10,130 nt of DNA, from NCBI GenBank assembly GCA_900313265.1, contig OMRN01000376.1:1-10130 (forward strand), read 5' to 3'. Each line of letters starts with the position of its first letter. Positions within the stretch are counted from its first letter, which is position 1. The DNA comes from an uncultured Lachnospiraceae bacterium (GTDB taxonomy: Bacteria; Bacillota; Clostridia; Lachnospirales; Lachnospiraceae). This document shows, one piece after another, positions 1 through 5,782 of this stretch. A program made the translations under genes and the position numbers. The notes below the pieces were generated by a model. The model saw only the letters and a list, made by a program, of their open reading frames with translations, was not told where the DNA came from and ran no database searches.

Positions 1-204
1 CCACAGTATTTCCCCGGAAACCTTCACGTCACCACGACGAATAAGCCCGGCAATCGCAGTTGCTGTCAGGCTCTTTCCGCTCCCGGATTCTCCCACCAGA
101 CCGATGATTTCACCCTCTTTTAGCGTAAAGTCAACATCCCGGACAGCGGTTTCCGGTCTGGAATGGTCGAAAAATTCAATTTTTAAGTCTTTTACTTCAA
201 GCAT
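1..204 (-). CDS. Oligopeptide/dipeptide ABC transporter ATP-binding protein (DppD/OppD type), N-terminal part only
   Basis: This is the first 68 codons of an ABC ATPase that would power peptide uptake through the two permeases encoded upstream. The gene runs off the window at base 1. The translation begins MLEVKDLKIEFFDH, and the Walker A loop GESGSGKS is complete at residues 38-45, followed by LTATAIAGL. The spacing from start to Walker A is normal for DppD/OppD proteins, so ATG at 204-202 is a sensible start. No Shine-Dalgarno sequence precedes it: the bases just upstream are the end of a repeat element plus an A-run. The missing signal appears to lie 77 bases further upstream, beside the dppC stop codon. 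The signature motif, Walker B and the C-terminal oligopeptide domain are outside the window. The substrate is not determined. Confidence 0.93.
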   Translation of the reverse strand, partial: MLEVKDLKIEFFDHSRPETAVRDVDFTLKEGEIIGLVGESGSGKSLTATAIAGLIRRGDVKVSGEILW

Positions 205-205
205 C

Positions 206-277
206 TTTTTTGGGTGCCAGGCACTTTTGCCCCTTGGGTGCCAGGCACTTTTGGGCCAAAAGTGCCTGGCACCCAAC
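206..277. mobile_element. Palindromic repeat element (MITE/REP-like) flanked by 5-base direct repeats
   Basis: These 72 bases fill the gap between dppC and the ATPase gene. They contain the 20-base unit TTGGGTGCCAGGCACTTTTG at 210-229 and again at 234-253, and its reverse complement at 257-276. Each unit carries the 11-base palindrome GTGCCAGGCAC. The element is bordered by GCATC at 201-205 and GCATC at 278-282, which looks like a target-site duplication. No transposase gene is present, so it would have to be moved in trans. From memory, similar GTGCCAGGCAC repeats occur scattered through many bacterial genomes, but I cannot confirm the family here. The 5-base match could be chance, but removing the element plus one copy gives a clean ancestral gene junction, which supports insertion. 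Confidence 0.7.
234..276. repeat. Perfect 43-base inverted repeat
   Basis: The arms 234-254 and 256-276 are perfectly complementary over 21 bases around a single central G at 255. In the transcript this would fold into a very stable hairpin between the DppC and ATPase coding regions. There is no T-run directly after it on the minus strand, so it is not a classical intrinsic terminator. It could protect or process the mRNA, or lower expression of the downstream ATPase. The direct copy at 210-229 could pair with the same partner arm (257-276), allowing two alternative folds. Confidence 0.9.
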
Positions 278-280
278 GCA

Positions 281-1102
281 TCATTTCCTCTTCAGTAAAT
301 TCGTCTTCATGTCCCCGTCCGAAATCAGTCCGAAGCCCAGTAACAGAAGCATCATCACAATACCGGGGAACAATACGTAATGCGGAGCCGCTTTCAGGTA
401 AGCCTGGCCGTCGGAAATCATTCCGCCGAGGCTCGCGGTCGGCGGCTGAACGCCGATTCCGAGATAAGAAAGGCCGGCTTCCGCAAGAATACAGTTATTA
501 AAAGCAATCAGTACGCAGTTAATCAGTGTCGGAAGAACATTCGGCAGAATATGGACAAACATAATCCGAAGATCCGACGCACCCATAATCTTTGCGGCCT
601 GAACGTATTCAAGTTTGCGCTGCTCCTTATATTCCGTCCGGATCATCTTCGCGAAACTCGGTATCACCGAAATCCCGAGCGCTATAATAATATTCACCAT
701 TCCGGAATTGGAAAGGCTCACAAAAACCAATGCCAGAAGAATACTCGGAATGGCAAAAAGAACATCCATAATCCGCATAACCACATCATCGATATAGCTT
801 CCGTAATACCCGGTAAATGCACCGATTACGGTCCCTCCGACGGTTCCGATCAGTGTAGCAAAAAAAGCAATGACCACAGACGTCCGAAGCCCTTCCTGAA
901 CACGTGCGTAGATATCCCGTCCGAAATTATCCGTCCCGAACCAGTGTTTTAACTCCGGGCCCGCAAGTTTCGCCGAAGCATCCATCTGCGTGGTGGTATA
1001 GGGATGATAAACGAATCCAAGCAGCAGAAAAAGAGCCAGTAATACCAGCAGTCCCATTCCGATATTCCATTTTATATCATGCTTCTTTAAAAATCGAATC
1101 AT
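281..1102 (-). CDS. Peptide ABC transporter permease, DppC/OppC type
   Basis: This integral membrane permease would pair with the DppB-type protein encoded just upstream to form the peptide channel. It has 273 residues, within the usual 270-300 range. A first membrane span lies at about residues 14-32. The DppC/OppC hallmark HWFGTDNFGRDIYARV follows at about 53-68. The ATPase-contacting EAA loop (YVQAAKIMGASDLR to LPNVLP) is at about 167-191, and LAEAGLSYLGIGVQPP is at about 206-221. The C-terminus (SDGDMKTNLLKRK) departs from the common GDGLRDALDP ending, but no obvious frameshift explains it. The start at 1102 is the first usable start codon in a frame that stays open well upstream, and no strong ribosome binding site precedes it. 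The stop overlaps the ATG pair that opens the repeat-element frame. Confidence 0.93.
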   Translation of the reverse strand: MIRFLKKHDIKWNIGMGLLVLLALFLLLGFVYHPYTTTQMDASAKLAGPELKHWFGTDNFGRDIYARVQEGLRTSVVIAFFATLIGTVGGTVIGAFTGYYGSYIDDVVMRIMDVLFAIPSILLALVFVSLSNSGMVNIIIALGISVIPSFAKMIRTEYKEQRKLEYVQAAKIMGASDLRIMFVHILPNVLPTLINCVLIAFNNCILAEAGLSYLGIGVQPPTASLGGMISDGQAYLKAAPHYVLFPGIVMMLLLLGFGLISDGDMKTNLLKRK

Positions 1103-1197
1103 CTCAGCTGCTCTGCTCTTTTTTGCTTTGCTCTTTACTTCGCTCTTTCTTTGTTTCTTGCTCTTTTCGCTCTTATTCTTCTTACTCTTAAACTTTC
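1103..1197 (-). repeat. Purine-rich low-complexity spacer with phased AAGAGC units
   Basis: The minus strand here is almost entirely purine. AAGAGC (GCTCTT on the plus strand) occurs at 1115, 1130, 1142, 1160 and 1169, with steps of 15, 12, 18 and 9 bases, all multiples of three. Read in the dppC frame these are AGC-AAG (Ser-Lys) pairs in a Lys/Ser-rich stretch that leads without a stop into the DppC ATG. No ATG, GTG or TTG opens that frame inside the spacer. The pattern could be a decayed N-terminal extension of DppC, or simple repeat expansion in an untranslated spacer. Confidence 0.6.
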
Positions 1198-2142
1198 TTA
1201 CTCGCCCCTCACCCTCGGATCCAGTGCCGCATGTATGATATCCGTCAGGGCACTGACAAACACAATACCGAACGCAATCAGCATAATAATCGCTTCCACC
1301 ACCGGGTAATCGCGTACCGAAATTGCGGACAGAAGGCTCCGTCCAAGCCCCGGAATTCCGAACGTCTGCTCAATGACAATCCCGGACGCAATCATATCCG
1401 CAAAAATCATGCCCACAAAGGTAATCGTCGGCATGATGGCATTCTTTAAGACATATTTATATAAAAGTCCCGTCGTATTGTTTCCCTTCGAATACGCGGT
1501 TTTTGCATAATCCTTCTTTGCTTCCTCAAGAATATTCGTCCTTAAAAGCTTAATGCACATCGCCGTCTTCGGAATGGCCAGCGCAATTGCCGGGCAGATC
1601 ATATAACCTAAGAACCTTCCGAAGTTGACATCATATCCCACATAGGATCCCGGTGAGAACAGTTTCAGCACGATACCGAAGAAAAATGTAAGAAGAAGTC
1701 CTAACAAAAACGGGGGAAAGGCCATGAAAATCTGGTTAAGTACCATAATGATACGGTCCGCCGGTCCGTCCTTATGTTTTGCCGTATAGACACCGATCGG
1801 CACGGAAAAAGCTGCCACAATCAGAATCGCGAAAAGCGATAAAACCGCATTGATCGGGATTTTTGAGCCGATTAACTTTGTAACGGGCATCGAATAAGCA
1901 TAAGAAGTTCCGAAATCTCCGTGCAGAATTCCGAAAAGCCACTTAAAATACCGTACGAAAAACGGTGCGTTTAAGCCCATCTGCTCTCGCAGTGCTTCCA
2001 CCTTTTCCGGTGTCGCATTTGTTCCGAGTTTCGATACCGCCGGATCTCCCGGAATCACGGAAAATAAGAAAAAGACAACAAAAGAGACTGCCAGAAGGGT
2101 AAGTATCAATGCTGCTATTTTTTTCAACACATACTTTCCCAT
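1198..2142 (-). CDS. Peptide ABC transporter permease, DppB/OppB type
   Basis: This is the first of the two membrane permeases of the transporter, at 314 residues a normal family length. The N-terminus MGKYVLKKIAALILTLLAVS leads into the first membrane span (about 10-30) and the conserved IPGDPA turn at 30-35. A conserved periplasmic-side segment TPEKVEALREQMGL is at 44-57. The EAA loop contacting the ATPase is at about 212-240 (DYAKTAYSKGNN to LKNAIMPTI). The family signature IEQTFGIPGLGRSLL is at 257-271 and the C-terminal ALDPRVRGE at 306-314. An AGGAGA ribosome binding site at 2153-2148, five bases before the ATG, fixes the start. The solute-binding protein gene ends 28 bases upstream, so the genes are almost surely co-transcribed. 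Confidence 0.95.
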   Translation of the reverse strand: MGKYVLKKIAALILTLLAVSFVVFFLFSVIPGDPAVSKLGTNATPEKVEALREQMGLNAPFFVRYFKWLFGILHGDFGTSYAYSMPVTKLIGSKIPINAVLSLFAILIVAAFSVPIGVYTAKHKDGPADRIIMVLNQIFMAFPPFLLGLLLTFFFGIVLKLFSPGSYVGYDVNFGRFLGYMICPAIALAIPKTAMCIKLLRTNILEEAKKDYAKTAYSKGNNTTGLLYKYVLKNAIMPTITFVGMIFADMIASGIVIEQTFGIPGLGRSLLSAISVRDYPVVEAIIMLIAFGIVFVSALTDIIHAALDPRVRGE

Positions 2143-2170
2143 GGCAGTCTCCTGTAATTCTTAATAAAAC

Positions 2171-3694
2171 TTAGTTCGCCGGTTTAATTTTCGCTACATC
2201 AATGACATACACCGGATAGAATTCGTAACCGGTATAGTTGCGATTCAGTGCCACAAATTCCGGCAGATCCTGAATGTACACATTTGCCGCATCGTCACTT
2301 AACATCTGCAGGCAAACCTTGAATTCATTGGTCTGCATATCCGGATCCAGTTCCGTTAATGCGCTGTCATAGGCTTTGTCATAGGCCGGTGAATTGTAAT
2401 TGGTAAAATTATTATCCGCTGTCGATACAAAACGTGACAGCAGGCTGGATGCCGTAAGCTGCGCTGCATCCACACCGATTACGGTTGCATCGTAATTTCG
2501 GCCGATATAGGTATCACTGAGCCATGTATCCCAGTCAACCTGCTTAATATTTGCCGTAATTCCCACTTCCGCAAGCTGCTCTTTTAAGACCGTTGCGGTC
2601 TCCACGTGCTGCGTATAGTTCGAAGGAACTGTAATTTCAAACGTAAATCCGTTCTCATATCCGGCTTTTTTCAAAAGTTCCTTTGCCTTCTCAGTATCGT
2701 GCGGATACGCATCGGCTAAAGAATCATCGTAATATTTCCGGAAATTCGGATACATGCTGCTTCCGATTTTTACGCCCTCTCCGTCGGATACGAACGCAAG
2801 AATCGCATCCTTGTCGATGGCATAACACATTGCTTTTCTGACATCCGCGTTGTCAAAAGGTTCCACATTGTGATTTAAGTAAAGCGCCTGAACCAGGTTC
2901 ATGGTTCCGCTCATCACATCAAATCTCTCGCTCGGAATCTGCACTCTTTGTGCATTGGTTAAATGTGCCATCATATCGATGGAGCCGCCTTCGAATTCCA
3001 TCGGAATCGTATCGGAGTTGGCACAGATTTTAAACGTTACATTTTTGATGGAAGCTTTGTCGCCCCAGTATTCGTCATTTTTCTCAAAAATCACATTTTC
3101 AAGCGGAGTGCGGGAAACGTAACGGTACGGTCCCGTTCCGATGGCGTCTACCGCAGGATTGTCATTATGCTCGGGAATAATGGCCGCTGAAACACTTGCA
3201 ATATTGGCAAGGAAATCATAATCCACCTGCTTTAATGTTACGGATACATGGTTCTCATCCACGATATCCACGCTCTGAACATTTAAAAGCGCCGATATCC
3301 TGGGCTCTCCACCTTCGATATCCGCGCATTTGCTTATGGAATACTTTACATCCTCTGCAGTAACCGGTGTACCGTCGTGGAATTTTACATTGTCACGAAT
3401 CGTGAATGTGTAGGTTAAACCGTCTTCACTCGTCGCAATCTCACTTGCTACCGCAGGAACGATATTACCATCGGCATCGGGTTTTACCAGTCCTTCGAAA
3501 ACATTGAAGAATATTTCTTTGGTTCCTGCCGCCACCATATCGTGAGGGTCAAGAGTTTCTTCAATATCCTGAGGGATTCCGATGGTGATAGAGTCTTTCG
3601 GATTTCCTTTCTTGTCGCCTGCGCATCCGCCCAGTGCAACAGCAAGTGAAAGCGCGGTGAAAACTGCCACCCATCTGGTCAGTTTTTTCTTCAT
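2171..3694 (-). CDS. Lipoprotein solute-binding protein of a peptide ABC transporter (SBP_bac_5 family)
   Basis: This extracellular binding protein captures the substrate, probably oligopeptides, and delivers it to the permeases. It has 507 residues. A lipoprotein signal peptide is clear: a basic start (MKKKLTRW), a hydrophobic core and the lipobox LGGC with the modified cysteine at residue 24. The family signature region at about 67-120 includes FEGLVKPDADGNIVPAVA, FTIRDNVKFHDGTPVTAEDV and YSI. AAGGAAG at 3708-3702, seven bases before the ATG, supports the start. The order binding protein, DppB, DppC, ATPase is typical of Firmicute peptide transporters. Related proteins also bind nickel, heme or sugars, so the ligand is not certain. 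Confidence 0.94.
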   Translation of the reverse strand: MKKKLTRWVAVFTALSLAVALGGCAGDKKGNPKDSITIGIPQDIEETLDPHDMVAAGTKEIFFNVFEGLVKPDADGNIVPAVASEIATSEDGLTYTFTIRDNVKFHDGTPVTAEDVKYSISKCADIEGGEPRISALLNVQSVDIVDENHVSVTLKQVDYDFLANIASVSAAIIPEHNDNPAVDAIGTGPYRYVSRTPLENVIFEKNDEYWGDKASIKNVTFKICANSDTIPMEFEGGSIDMMAHLTNAQRVQIPSERFDVMSGTMNLVQALYLNHNVEPFDNADVRKAMCYAIDKDAILAFVSDGEGVKIGSSMYPNFRKYYDDSLADAYPHDTEKAKELLKKAGYENGFTFEITVPSNYTQHVETATVLKEQLAEVGITANIKQVDWDTWLSDTYIGRNYDATVIGVDAAQLTASSLLSRFVSTADNNFTNYNSPAYDKAYDSALTELDPDMQTNEFKVCLQMLSDDAANVYIQDLPEFVALNRNYTGYEFYPVYVIDVAKIKPAN

Positions 3695-3720
3695 CGTCTT
3701 TCTTCCTTTCTCTCTACTTA

Positions 3721-3748
3721 AGTATAAATATTAAATTGTATCTGTAAT
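3721..3748 (-). promoter_or_regulatory. Candidate sigma-A promoter of the transporter operon
   Basis: On the minus strand ATTACA (3748-3743) and TATACT (3726-3721) are separated by 16 bases. They match 4 of 6 and 5 of 6 consensus positions. Transcription would begin near 3714, about 20 bases before the binding-protein ATG, leaving just enough room for the ribosome binding site at 3708-3702. The rest of the 159-base gap after nrdR holds GGAAG-rich imperfect repeats and no convincing terminator, so read-through from nrdR is possible. Confidence 0.4.
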
Positions 3749-3853
3749 CCGGTCGTCTTCCTTCGGTCTTCCTTCCGGTCATTGCCTTCCGTTCCTTGGG
3801 AATTATCTTCCGGTTTACATTCATTATAAGTGCCGGTCCGAAATCTTATCCGG

Positions 3854-4303
3854 CTAGTTCAAAACCTTCTTCAGTTCGTCCATGAACGTGTTCACATCCT
3901 TGAATTCACGATATACGGATGCAAAACGGACATAGGCAACCGGATCCAAATCCTTTAACTTGTTCATGATGCTTTCACCGATTACGGCAGAATTCACTTC
4001 TCTTTCCTCTCTGCTGTATACTTCGGTTTCCACTTCATCCACAAGTCTGGCAATCTGTTCTGCCGATACCGGACGTTTGTGGCAGGCACGAAGAACACCG
4101 GCTTCGATTTTCGCACGGTCATATGCTTCGCGGTTTAAATCCTTCTTGATAATGATTAAAGGAATGGTTTCCACTTTCTCATATGTGGTAAAACGCTTTC
4201 CACACTCATCACAGGCACGTCTGCGGCGAATGGAATTGTTCTCTTCTGCCGGTCTGGAATCGATTACTCTGGTATTCTCATGACCGCAATACGGACATTT
4301 CAT
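3854..4303 (-). CDS. nrdR: Transcriptional repressor NrdR
   Basis: NrdR senses ATP/dATP and represses ribonucleotide reductase genes by binding NrdR boxes. The 149-residue protein has the usual length and both domains. An N-terminal zinc ribbon has cysteines at 3, 6, 31 and 34 (MKCPYCGHE and CDECGKRFTTYE). An ATP-cone domain follows at about 46-136, with LRACHKRPVS and YVRFASVYREFKD near its end. The start is supported by AAGGGGGAA at 4317-4309, which overlaps the ftsZ stop codon. Only 12 bases separate ftsZ from nrdR, so the two are probably translated from one message. No NrdR box was recognised in the gap after nrdR, and no ribonucleotide reductase gene is in the window. Confidence 0.97.
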   Translation of the reverse strand: MKCPYCGHENTRVIDSRPAEENNSIRRRRACDECGKRFTTYEKVETIPLIIIKKDLNREAYDRAKIEAGVLRACHKRPVSAEQIARLVDEVETEVYSREEREVNSAVIGESIMNKLKDLDPVAYVRFASVYREFKDVNTFMDELKKVLN

Positions 4304-4308
4304 TGTCG

Positions 4309-4317
4309 TTCCCCCTT
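4309..4317 (-). promoter_or_regulatory. nrdR ribosome binding site overlapping the ftsZ stop codon
   Basis: The sequence AAGGGGGAA shares its first two bases with the ftsZ TAA stop (4318-4316) and lies five bases before the nrdR ATG. Ribosomes finishing ftsZ would sit on this site, which favours translational coupling of the two genes. Confidence 0.7.
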
Positions 4318-5542
4318 ATCTTTTCTTTAAGAAATCCGGAACGGCAATGGATTTCGTCTGTACATTGCTTCGAATCTCCGAAGGCTTCGGTGCGGGTTTC
4401 GGAGCAGGCGCCGGTACAGGAGCGGGAGCAGGTGCAGGCTGCGGCTGCTGAGGAATCGCCGAAGTATGCTGCGGTGTACCCTGAATTGTTCTGCTGATGG
4501 TCGGTGAAGGCATTGTTCTTCCGAATCCACCGTGTCCTGCCGCTGCATTCTGTGCGTAAGTAGGAACCGCATAACGGGATCCCTGAACCGGTTTGGAATA
4601 AAGTCCGGTAGCAATTACCGTAACCTTGCAGGTATCCGGCTCGGCATCGGAATACATGGCACCGAGAATGATATTAACCTGTTCACCCGTAATATCCGTG
4701 ATATAACTGGATGCAACATTGGTATCAAATAAGGAGATGTCTCCGGAGATATTGATGATAACATCGGTAGCTCCGTCGATGGTTGTCTCGAGAAGCGGGC
4801 TCTCCACAGCCATTCTGACTGCATCGAGTGCCTTGTCCTCGCCCTTTCCGGTACCGATACCGATATGGGCAATACCCTTGCCGAGCATAACGGTCTGTAC
4901 ATCCGCAAAGTCGAGGTTGATGATTGCAGGTAAGTTAATCAAATCGGTAATACCGGATACGGACTGCTGTAATACTTCATCCGCCTTCTTTAATGCTTCC
5001 GGCATGGTCGTCTTCTTATCGCAAATCTCTAACAGTTTATCGTTCGGGATAACAATCAGTGTATCCACATGTTCTTTCAAACGTTCGATACCGCCCTCGG
5101 CATTATCCATACGGGTCTTTGCCTCAAACTTGAACGGTTTCGTTACAACGCCGACGGTAAGGATTCCCATTCCCTTGGAAATCTCCGCAACAACAGGTGC
5201 CGCACCGGTTCCGGTTCCGCCACCCATACCGCAGGTTACGAATACCATATCGGCACCCTGCAGTGCATCGGCAATTTCTTCTTTATTCTCTTCCGCAGCC
5301 GCCTGACCAACTTCGGGTTTTGCGCCTGCGCCAAGCCCTTTCGTGAGTTTCTCGCCGATCTGGATAAGTTTCGGTGCTTTACAGTTCTTCAGTGCCTGGC
5401 TGTCGGAATTGACTCCGACAAATTCAACTCCTCCCACATTGTCATCAATCATGCGGTTAACGGCATTATTTCCGGCTCCGCCGACACCAACAACAATGAT
5501 TCTTGCTGCCGAATTCTCATCATTTGCTCTGATCTCAATCAA
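4316..5542 (-). CDS. ftsZ: Cell division protein FtsZ
   Basis: FtsZ is the tubulin-like GTPase that polymerises into the Z ring at mid-cell. The 408-residue protein has a GTP-binding core with [15 protein letters not shown] at 17-31 and the tubulin signature [10 protein letters not shown] at 107-116. It also has the nucleotide-contacting NAEGGIERL segment at 147-155 and the T7 catalytic loop NLDFADV at 209-215. A variable linker rich in alternating Pro and Ala follows at about 365-387. The conserved C-terminal peptide ([10 protein letters not shown], 399-408) would bind membrane anchors such as FtsA or SepF. The start codon is TTG at 5542-5540. It is chosen because AGGAGG lies eight bases upstream and the next in-frame methionine, residue 31, would remove part of the nucleotide site. 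nrdR follows after 12 bases. Confidence 0.98.
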   Translation of the reverse strand: MIEIRANDENSAARIIVVGVGGAGNNAVNRMIDDNVGGVEFVGVNSDSQALKNCKAPKLIQIGEKLTKGLGAGAKPEVGQAAAEENKEEIADALQGADMVFVTCGMGGGTGTGAAPVVAEISKGMGILTVGVVTKPFKFEAKTRMDNAEGGIERLKEHVDTLIVIPNDKLLEICDKKTTMPEALKKADEVLQQSVSGITDLINLPAIINLDFADVQTVMLGKGIAHIGIGTGKGEDKALDAVRMAVESPLLETTIDGATDVIINISGDISLFDTNVASSYITDITGEQVNIILGAMYSDAEPDTCKVTVIATGLYSKPVQGSRYAVPTYAQNAAAGHGGFGRTMPSPTISRTIQGTPQHTSAIPQQPQPAPAPAPVPAPAPKPAPKPSEIRSNVQTKSIAVPDFLKKR

Positions 5543-5550
5543 GGCTTTTT

Positions 5551-5556
5551 CCTCCT
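5551..5556 (-). promoter_or_regulatory. ftsZ ribosome binding site, decides the TTG start
   Basis: AGGAGG is a full-consensus Shine-Dalgarno sequence eight bases before TTG at 5542-5540. No ATG in the ftsZ frame lies between the two, so this site is the main evidence for the TTG start. Confidence 0.85.
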
Positions 5557-5594
5557 AACATCCCTCTTTTATTTTTCCACCTGGTAATGTGTTT

Positions 5595-5622
5595 TTGACT
5601 AAAAAGGTAAACCGAAAGTCAA
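5595..5622. repeat. Short inverted repeat in the ftsZ leader
   Basis: TTGACT at 5595-5600 and AGTCAA at 5617-5622 form 6-base perfect arms with 16 bases between. The repeat lies downstream of both candidate ftsZ promoters and about 50 bases before the ftsZ start. It could be an operator or a weak RNA hairpin, or chance in an AT-rich leader. Confidence 0.35.
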
Positions 5623-5680
5623 GGTTTTAAAAACACAAAATATGCCACTTTTTTCAAAAATGACATCAATATCCTTCATA

Positions 5681-5709
5681 ATGATAGTATTTTTTCCGTG
5701 AATATGCAA
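5681..5709 (-). promoter_or_regulatory. Candidate proximal ftsZ promoter
   Basis: TTGCAT (5709-5704) and TATCAT (5686-5681) lie 17 bases apart on the minus strand. The -10 matches 5 of 6 consensus positions, but the -35 only the leading TTG. The transcript would start near 5674 and carry an untranslated leader of about 130 bases before ftsZ. Confidence 0.4.
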
Positions 5710-5715
5710 GTAAAT

Positions 5716-5744
5716 ATTGTAAATTTAGATATATATTATGTAAA
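5716..5744 (-). promoter_or_regulatory. Candidate distal ftsZ promoter
   Basis: TTTACA (5744-5739) and TACAAT (5721-5716) lie exactly 17 bases apart, each matching 5 of 6 consensus positions, in a strongly AT-rich context. Of the two candidates before ftsZ this is the closer to consensus. It would allow ftsZ and nrdR to be expressed independently of the upstream wall-synthesis genes. Confidence 0.55.
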
Positions 5745-5751
5745 TAAATCC

Positions 5752-5770
5752 AAAAAAACTGACCGGGTCA
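5752..5770 (-). terminator. Weak candidate terminator after divIB
   Basis: The 11-base dyad TGACCCGGTCA (5770-5760 on the minus strand) is followed by a base and then seven T residues (5758-5752). The stem can only be about four base pairs with a three-base loop, so termination would be partial at best. The position, 12 bases after the divIB stop and before the ftsZ promoters, fits a boundary between transcription units. Confidence 0.25.
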
Positions 5771-5782
5771 AAACCATCATTC

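Larger units (their letters stand above)
192..284 (-). other. Small open frame through the repeat (30 codons, VPGT repeats), possible coupling ORF
   Basis: An ATG at 284-282 and another at 281-279 are in the same frame and overlap the dppC stop codon (TGA at 283-281). A GAGG sequence at 287-290 sits five bases before the second ATG, which is good spacing. The frame reads MMRWVPGTFGPK and then more VPGT units. It stops with TAA at 194-192, twelve bases past the first base of the ATPase start codon at 204. The frame is out of register with the ATPase. It is probably not a functional peptide. Its translation could open the hairpin and let ribosomes restart at the ATPase ATG, but this is inference from the layout only. 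Confidence 0.3.

Noticed and set aside
281..330. A frameshift at the DppC C-terminus, because it lacks the usual GDGLRDALDP ending
   Set aside because: Other frames do not restore the usual ending, and the current stop fits the reconstructed TGATG junction with the ATPase.
1198..1206. A programmed -1 frameshift fusing DppB to DppC through the spacer
   Set aside because: No slippery heptamer at the dppB end, and separate permease proteins are the norm for the family.
3714..3824. A 36-codon open frame on the minus strand between nrdR and the binding-protein gene
   Set aside because: No ribosome binding site, it overlaps the candidate promoter, and this length is expected by chance.
3823..3828. 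A perfect TATAAT on the minus strand after nrdR
   Set aside because: No acceptable -35 hexamer at 16-18 bases. It is also more than 120 bases from the next gene, while a better-placed pair exists at 3721-3748.
4719..5306. A long plus-strand open frame opposite ftsZ
   Set aside because: It is the antisense shadow of ftsZ codon bias. The minus-strand FtsZ motifs are unambiguous. The same applies to plus-strand frames opposite dppC, murD and divIB.
5390..5403. A GTGCCTGGC match inside ftsZ, and TGCCAGGCAC inside mraY near 9925, as further repeat copies
   Set aside because: They are short partial matches inside conserved coding sequence, without the flanking T-tract or second arm.
5595..5683. 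A 26-codon frame in the ftsZ leader
   Set aside because: No ribosome binding site, and its ATG lies upstream of the transcription start expected from the proximal promoter.
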